Source of the DNA: Lumbricus rubellus
Lineage: Eukaryota; Annelida; Clitellata; Crassiclitellata; Lumbricidae
Assembly (NCBI GenBank): GCA_945859605.1
Contig: OX243821.1
Coordinates: forward strand, 2,531,876 to 2,595,875
Direction of reading: 5' to 3'
Length of the DNA: 64,000 bases
Shown here: one piece after another, positions 60,041 to 64,000 of the stretch
Numbering within the stretch: position 1 is the stretch's first letter
Layout: every line of letters starts with the position of its first letter
The notes under the pieces: generated by a model
Databases searched by the model: none
What the model saw: only the letters and a program-made list of their open reading frames with translations
What the model was told of the DNA's origin: nothing
Made by a program: the position numbers and the translations under genes

Positions 60041-60790
60041 TTAGGGCCGTAAGAACACCGCAGAAAAGTCGCGACACAAAATGTTCGTAGCGATGGATGA
60101 AAAGGCGTGTATGCCGAGGTAATCAAACTCGTCTAGAAAAACTATGTTACTACCGATTGAATGGTTGTGCGACCCTTTCGTACTCCCTCCGCCCGCAATT
60201 TGCATGTACGACGTCCCATTTTTATACAGGTGGACGGTACCATACGCGTTATTACTATTGTTACAAAATTCTATGTACGCCGAAACGATATAGTACCCGG
60301 CTTTACTGGGGAAGAAAGAAGTCGTTCCGATACCCTGTTCAATACCGTGTCTTGCGGTACCGCATCTTATTACGTCAAAAGTAACTGCAGTGTGAGTTCT
60401 AGCGAGTATAGCCTGTTGAGTTGAACTGTAAGCGCTAACCGCGGGTCCTACTACCACCGCCACTTTCGAAGTAAGTTGTTCATCGACGTATTTCTTATTC
60501 GTCAAATGATTATCGTCGGTCGGGACGTCATCGTGATTCCGCATCAAATCTATTACCTGCCCCCGACTCACAGCCTCATCTATCCCCGCTTCCGGAGTAT
60601 TCGCTGTATTCGTTGTATTCGTTGTAGGCAGTCCTCTAATAGTATGACCACTCATATTTAGATCGCCGGTCGCTGGGTTTGCTCCATCTAGCCTTAGAAA
60701 GGTACTATTTACTTGACTTTCAGTAACTCCCCCAGCAATTACTCTCTGCGTAGATCCTGAATCCGTATGTCCAAATTTATCAACAGGCAT
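60041..60790 (-). CDS. Fiber 1: virion attachment protein with C1q-like head
   Basis: 249 residues, nearly identical to 45,789-46,538 of Polinton-1: anchor MPVDKFGHTDSGSTQRVIAG, linker NHLTNKKYVDEQL, C1q-like barrel FFPSKAGYYIVSAYIEF...VHLYKNG. It is preceded by the protease gene (21-bp gap) and followed by fiber 2, which shares its anchor. Confidence 0.7.
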   Translation of the reverse strand: MPVDKFGHTDSGSTQRVIAGGVTESQVNSTFLRLDGANPATGDLNMSGHTIRGLPTTNTTNTANTPEAGIDEAVSRGQVIDLMRNHDDVPTDDNHLTNKKYVDEQLTSKVAVVVGPAVSAYSSTQQAILARTHTAVTFDVIRCGTARHGIEQGIGTTSFFPSKAGYYIVSAYIEFCNNSNNAYGTVHLYKNGTSYMQIAGGGSTKGSHNHSIGSNIVFLDEFDYLGIHAFSSIATNILCRDFSAVFLRP

Positions 60791-60811
60791 TTTTTACATC
60801 TGAATATAATT

Positions 60812-61246
60812 TTAATGCAGGCTGTTTATAACTTCTTGAAAACTCACTCCATCTTTGCATGTTTTTTTCAGGACGTGCAGGCATAAATGACCGCAAAACA
60901 CTTCGTTGTCGGGCTGTACGCGTTCGCTATTGTAGTACACAGGACTCTGCAAATACTTTACCAGTTCTGTAGGAGGGGGCAGGCCATAGCTGTCGAAATA
61001 TATTTTATCCTTGCCGTTCTTCAAAAAAGCGACCCAGTGCGAGCCGGTTCCATTAGAATCGTCTAGATTCAATATCCCGCATTCAGTCCGTCTAGGTTTC
61101 TTCGGCAGCTCGTCTCTGAGAAATACTCCCCGGAAATTAGGGATATTGAGCTTTTTCGCGGCATCGATCAGCTGTATGTTTGACAGAGGGGTATTTGGTA
61201 GAACTATGCCTTCAACATTTATGTTTTTGTATGTCTCAAAACTCAT
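60812..61246 (-). CDS. Adenovirus-type maturation cysteine protease
   Basis: 144 residues. H70 (GSHWVAF), D85 (YFDSYG), Q111 and C118 (FCGHLCLHVL) as in the Polinton-1 copy. The start codon overlaps the end of the HNH gene by 11 bp (ATGAGTTTTGA), implying coupled expression. It is expected to process capsid and minor virion proteins of this element. Confidence 0.93.
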   Translation of the reverse strand: MSFETYKNINVEGIVLPNTPLSNIQLIDAAKKLNIPNFRGVFLRDELPKKPRRTECGILNLDDSNGTGSHWVAFLKNGKDKIYFDSYGLPPPTELVKYLQSPVYYNSERVQPDNEVFCGHLCLHVLKKTCKDGVSFQEVINSLH

Positions 61247-61967
61247 TTTCTAAATGTTTCAAAAAGTAATGAGATTTTACTTCCTGCATAATATATGACC
61301 AACGATCTATTTTGCTCGCTTTTTGCAAATTTTTCAGCGGTAGCAAAGGGCGTAAATTCACCCAATTCATGGCTCTATGGAGTTCTTCTTCATCGAGTAA
61401 GTTGAACGAAGATAGGGGTAGAACATGATCGATTTGCCAATAGGATCCGTAATTTTCCATGGTCATTTCTTCGTCAAATTGAAACTGAATCCATTTGGTG
61501 AATATTTCAAAGTCAATGCCGATAAGTTGACGCGTCGTTTGTGATTTCGATTTGCCTCTTAGTGCACCGCCAAGCCTACAGCGCATATTTGTTAGTAATT
61601 TAAACTCCGGGTCATTCTGCCTTCGGGTTGTAATATACGCTTTTTGATATTTATTTCGAGCTTCTGCGTTGGCTAGATAATAATTATGTCTACAATTTTT
61701 GCATTCATTCGCCTTTCCATCTTTTTGAAATCGATTGTTGACGTATTCCGAAATGTTCTTTTCAATCTTACATCGGCTGCAAACTTTTGTATCTTTTGTC
61801 TCCCTATTTTCCTGTCTTGCGTATTTGTGTGCAAGCTCCTTTACTTTGGCATTTTTACAAATTTTACAGCTGGGGTAATACCCGCTCTTCTGTGAGTTAT
61901 CTTTGTGAAATTCGTCCAAGCTTTTTTCTATTTTGCATTTAGAACACACTTTTTTTGCCGCATCCAT
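61236..61967 (-). CDS. Zinc-ribbon HNH endonuclease
   Basis: 243 residues: two Cys4 zinc-ribbon/treble-clef units (CSKCKIEKSLDEF...CKICKN; CSRCKIEKNISEY...CKNCRHNY), a basic linker (MRCRLGGALRGKSKSQTTRQ), then an HNH nuclease with YWQIDHVLPLSSFNL and NWVNLRPLLPLKNLQKASK (the H-N-H Asp-His, Asn and final Lys region). The likely role is nicking or cutting DNA during replication or homing. The counterpart in Polinton-1 has lost the nuclease half. It is followed directly by polB upstream (16-bp gap). Confidence 0.85.
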   Translation of the reverse strand: MDAAKKVCSKCKIEKSLDEFHKDNSQKSGYYPSCKICKNAKVKELAHKYARQENRETKDTKVCSRCKIEKNISEYVNNRFQKDGKANECKNCRHNYYLANAEARNKYQKAYITTRRQNDPEFKLLTNMRCRLGGALRGKSKSQTTRQLIGIDFEIFTKWIQFQFDEEMTMENYGSYWQIDHVLPLSSFNLLDEEELHRAMNWVNLRPLLPLKNLQKASKIDRWSYIMQEVKSHYFLKHLENEF

Positions 61968-61983
61968 TTTATATTAGTGTAAA

Positions 61984-64000
61984 TTATTCTTTATTTTGTT
62001 TAGTTTTCAGCGTGTAGTGTCCGTAGGCTAGGGTATGGATTCCGTCGTCCATTATTACTCTTTTGTCGTCGTCGGCGGACAGAGCTATTTTATTTACTTC
62101 TTCGGTGTAAATTTCATGGCGATAGGATCGAATGACGTTCATCGCTCTCGACTGTTGTCTTTTCGTAAACACGCAGTCTTTGTAATCTGCGTGAGTGATT
62201 GATTTCTTGACGACGTTCTTTTTCACACCCTTACATTTCTTGTAGTCTTCACCCGCCATCTTGTAAGAATACAACTTGGATCGCAGCCCGACAAATTCTT
62301 CAATCTGTTTTCCCGCGGCCTCGTCTTTGAACATACCAACCACTTTTTTATTTACACCCGTTTCTATGCCGGATGAGTGATCGCTCGGATAGTCTGAAGT
62401 ATCGAACATACTTTGGACGTCGGAGGAAATATCTTTGTAGAAGTCTTCCGTTTTAATTTCATACGCCAAAGAATCGGTATCGGTGAATAATAGCTTGGCC
62501 CTATCTCCGTACTTGGCCTTGATGTAATTATAATGAAAATCATACATGAGCGTCTTACTGACGTCTAATATACACATCCCTAGATATATCGGCTTGTTGT
62601 AAAACAACTTGGTCTTTTTCATGTGAACGGCGATGAGGTTTTCATCGAAAATCGTTCGTCTGTCGTAATTAGTTTTCGCGACTAGCTTGATAGCTTCCTT
62701 CTCATCACTCACCAATCGTATGTCAACTCGATTCTCGATAGCTTCCATTGTTTTACCGAAAACGCTATTGTTCATCCGTTTGAAAAAGTCTTTCTCAAAA
62801 TCGTTCGTAGCTTTCGTTCTCAGGTTGGTATTCAGATCGATGTACTTTTTCAGCCAGGCACTTTCCACGAATTTTATTCCTCGGTGTATTTTTACGATTT
62901 TCAATCCGAGACGTTCGTACAATTTTAAATTTTCGTAATGAACGACGTACTTCTTTTTGTCGTTCAAGTTTGGAATTAGTTTTGAGACATTCGATCCCGC
63001 GGGTTTTACACTCTCCGGAGCTAGAGGATAATCATTATGCTGGTCGTGCAATTCCTTTGGATATTCTAAGTCGACTTCTAGCACACATCCCACTCCATCT
63101 CGTTCGGTAATGTTTTTCCAATCATTCAATTCGTCATCGTTCATCCATTCAAATCCGTGAGTCGGTAGCGGCTTGCTCATCGCCCATCCGTACAAGTTGT
63201 TCGCGTCCAAGTATGGAATGAATACTGAATGCTGGGTGGGATTGAAAGCTTCCCCCATGTACTCGTTGTTCGCTTTCGCGTATCGATGTGAAATCGTGCT
63301 GACGCCCCCTCGTATTCCCTGCTTGATCATCAGCAACATATCGTAGTCGCTCAACACCTCCAACTTTACACCAGTCGTCTTCAACGCCGCGTCCCAAGAA
63401 AGTCCAGGGCTAGTGTAATACCACGCAGGATCTAGGTTGTAGTTCTTCATACAGACGTCTCTAAAGTTTTCGAACACATCCGCCAATAATAGAACATCCG
63501 ATAAATTGTACAAGTCGTGATATTGGCGTAATGTTTTGCATTCAAATTTGTCCCATACCGTTTTCGCGTGCGCGTAATCTTTTTCACTAATACCCGAATC
63601 GTTTAGTTTTGAATAGAAGGCATGTTTCGGCGGCAATTCGGCTTCGTTTAATCTTTCAACACCGTCGACGTAATCATATGGGTAAACGCCTTTTCTGAGT
63701 AAAAGACCCAGCTTCTCACCCTCAAAATATTTCCCTAAATTCTTGCACTGATCTTTCTGAAGATTTTTCGATAACGCGTCGAGACTCGTCTGCATGAATC
63801 TAAGACTATCGATAAAACGTAATTCGCGCTTGACTTCTCTCTCTTTTCCATCTGCGTCTACAAACTTATCGACGACGACCTCTCTGCTGAATGAGATATA
63901 CTTTTCTTCGTTACAGGGGATGCATTTGATTTTCTCGCCGTGTTTACCCCGTAATTTCTTGATAAATAAATGGCTGTCATAACCGCTCAAATTGTGAAAT
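61984..64000 (-). CDS. polB: Protein-primed family B DNA polymerase, C-terminal two thirds (cut by window edge)
   Basis: The frame is open through the edge, beginning within the Exo II motif FHNLSGYDSH (TTT at 63,997-63,999), so the apparent TTG/ATG starts inside the window are not real. It keeps Exo III YNLSD, motif A YLDANNLYG, motif B NNSVFG, motif C DTDS and KLYSYK. It is very similar to the Polinton-1 enzyme, with only scattered changes (for example R-to-S at ISSDVQ). The SAP-like N-terminus, Exo I and the HNH insert lie outside the window. Confidence 0.95.
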   Translation of the reverse strand, partial: FHNLSGYDSHLFIKKLRGKHGEKIKCIPCNEEKYISFSREVVVDKFVDADGKEREVKRELRFIDSLRFMQTSLDALSKNLQKDQCKNLGKYFEGEKLGLLLRKGVYPYDYVDGVERLNEAELPPKHAFYSKLNDSGISEKDYAHAKTVWDKFECKTLRQYHDLYNLSDVLLLADVFENFRDVCMKNYNLDPAWYYTSPGLSWDAALKTTGVKLEVLSDYDMLLMIKQGIRGGVSTISHRYAKANNEYMGEAFNPTQHSVFIPYLDANNLYGWAMSKPLPTHGFEWMNDDELNDWKNITERDGVGCVLEVDLEYPKELHDQHNDYPLAPESVKPAGSNVSKLIPNLNDKKKYVVHYENLKLYERLGLKIVKIHRGIKFVESAWLKKYIDLNTNLRTKATNDFEKDFFKRMNNSVFGKTMEAIENRVDIRLVSDEKEAIKLVAKTNYDRRTIFDENLIAVHMKKTKLFYNKPIYLGMCILDVSKTLMYDFHYNYIKAKYGDRAKLLFTDTDSLAYEIKTEDFYKDISSDVQSMFDTSDYPSDHSSGIETGVNKKVVGMFKDEAAGKQIEEFVGLRSKLYSYKMAGEDYKKCKGVKKNVVKKSITHADYKDCVFTKRQQSRAMNVIRSYRHEIYTEEVNKIALSADDDKRVIMDDGIHTLAYGHYTLKTKQNKE

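Larger units (their letters stand above)
50238..64000 (-). mobile_element. Polinton-2: capsid-encoding Polinton/Maverick (partial, runs off right edge)
   Basis: Left end AGTAGAACAGG at 50,238 after host sequence GCCAAT (50,232-50,237, the predicted TSD). Order from the left: TIR, integrase, zinc-ribbon/PLA2-like (minus); packaging ATPase, minor capsid protein, five further proteins, major capsid protein (plus); fiber 2, fiber 1, protease, HNH nuclease, polB (minus). All core Polinton genes (PolB, INT, ATPase, PRO, MCP, mCP) are present, though polB is cut at the edge. 13.8 kb are visible; about 2-3 kb more should follow. It is oriented opposite to Polinton-1 with integrase ends facing across ~1.2 kb. 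Confidence 0.95.

Noticed and set aside
63149..63397. 82-codon minus-strand frame inside polB
   Set aside because: Same-strand alternative frame of the polymerase gene; the PolB frame is fully supported there.
40486..64000. Single giant inverted-repeat element rather than two Polintons
   Set aside because: Polinton-1 has its own matched TSD on both sides and host sequence separates the two, so they are independent insertions.

Overview
This window is nuclear DNA of an animal, most likely an aquatic invertebrate, although nothing in it fixes the species. It is made almost entirely of transposable elements. Evidence for this is long AT-rich non-coding stretches, (GAT)n/(CA)n microsatellites, LINE pieces of CR1/L2 type and RTE-like type, tRNA-derived SINEs, several hAT and piggyBac MITEs with clear target-site duplications (TSDs), and two Polinton/Maverick (polintovirus) elements. 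I see no host protein-coding gene.

Region 1-40,292 is a nested repeat landscape. A LINE ORF2 that is open as far as it can be read runs off the left edge (minus strand). The rest is built from many copies of a host repeat module marked by the phrase ACACCTTTAAATAA, a TATATAAG box and an AATAAA signal. Younger elements sit in it: a hAT MITE carrying a piggyBac MITE (5.6-6.7 kb), a hAT MITE (7.6-8.0 kb), a 2.2-kb hAT inside a SINE (10.2-12.4 kb), a hAT composite with ~600-bp inverted arms (25.4-27.5 kb), a second piggyBac-like element (28.0-29.0 kb) and a 348-bp hAT (39.0-39.3 kb). Several GAT arrays are also present.

Region 40,293-49,616 is a three-layer nest. A host LINE-tail repeat is interrupted by a ~0.8-kb TIR element (9-bp TSD GTGCCGAAG). 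That element is interrupted by Polinton-1 (40,486-48,999; 6-bp TSD TACCGG). Polinton-1 keeps DNA polymerase B, a truncated HNH-type gene, the maturation protease, one fiber gene and the integrase, but has lost the whole capsid/packaging block through an in-frame internal deletion.

Region 50,238-64,000 is Polinton-2, in the opposite orientation (integrase end facing integrase end) and cut by the right window edge inside polB. It carries the full virion set. The plus strand has a packaging ATPase, a candidate minor capsid protein, several virion-like small proteins, a dUTPase-fold protein and the double-jelly-roll major capsid protein. The minus strand has integrase, a zinc-ribbon/PLA2-like protein, two fibers, protease, HNH nuclease and polB. 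The genes are packed with 10-140 bp gaps and AT-rich start contexts, as in a DNA virus.

Most notable are: the capsid-less derivative with intact ends; an integrase frame with no upstream AUG in either copy, preceded by a TTTAAAAAAA slippery run in the PLA2-like ORF; small SAP-like/Cys-cluster genes lying inside the terminal inverted repeats and related to the N-terminus of the element's own polymerase; two fibers sharing one anchor with different C1q-like heads; and a catalytically degenerate dUTPase-like virion-block protein.
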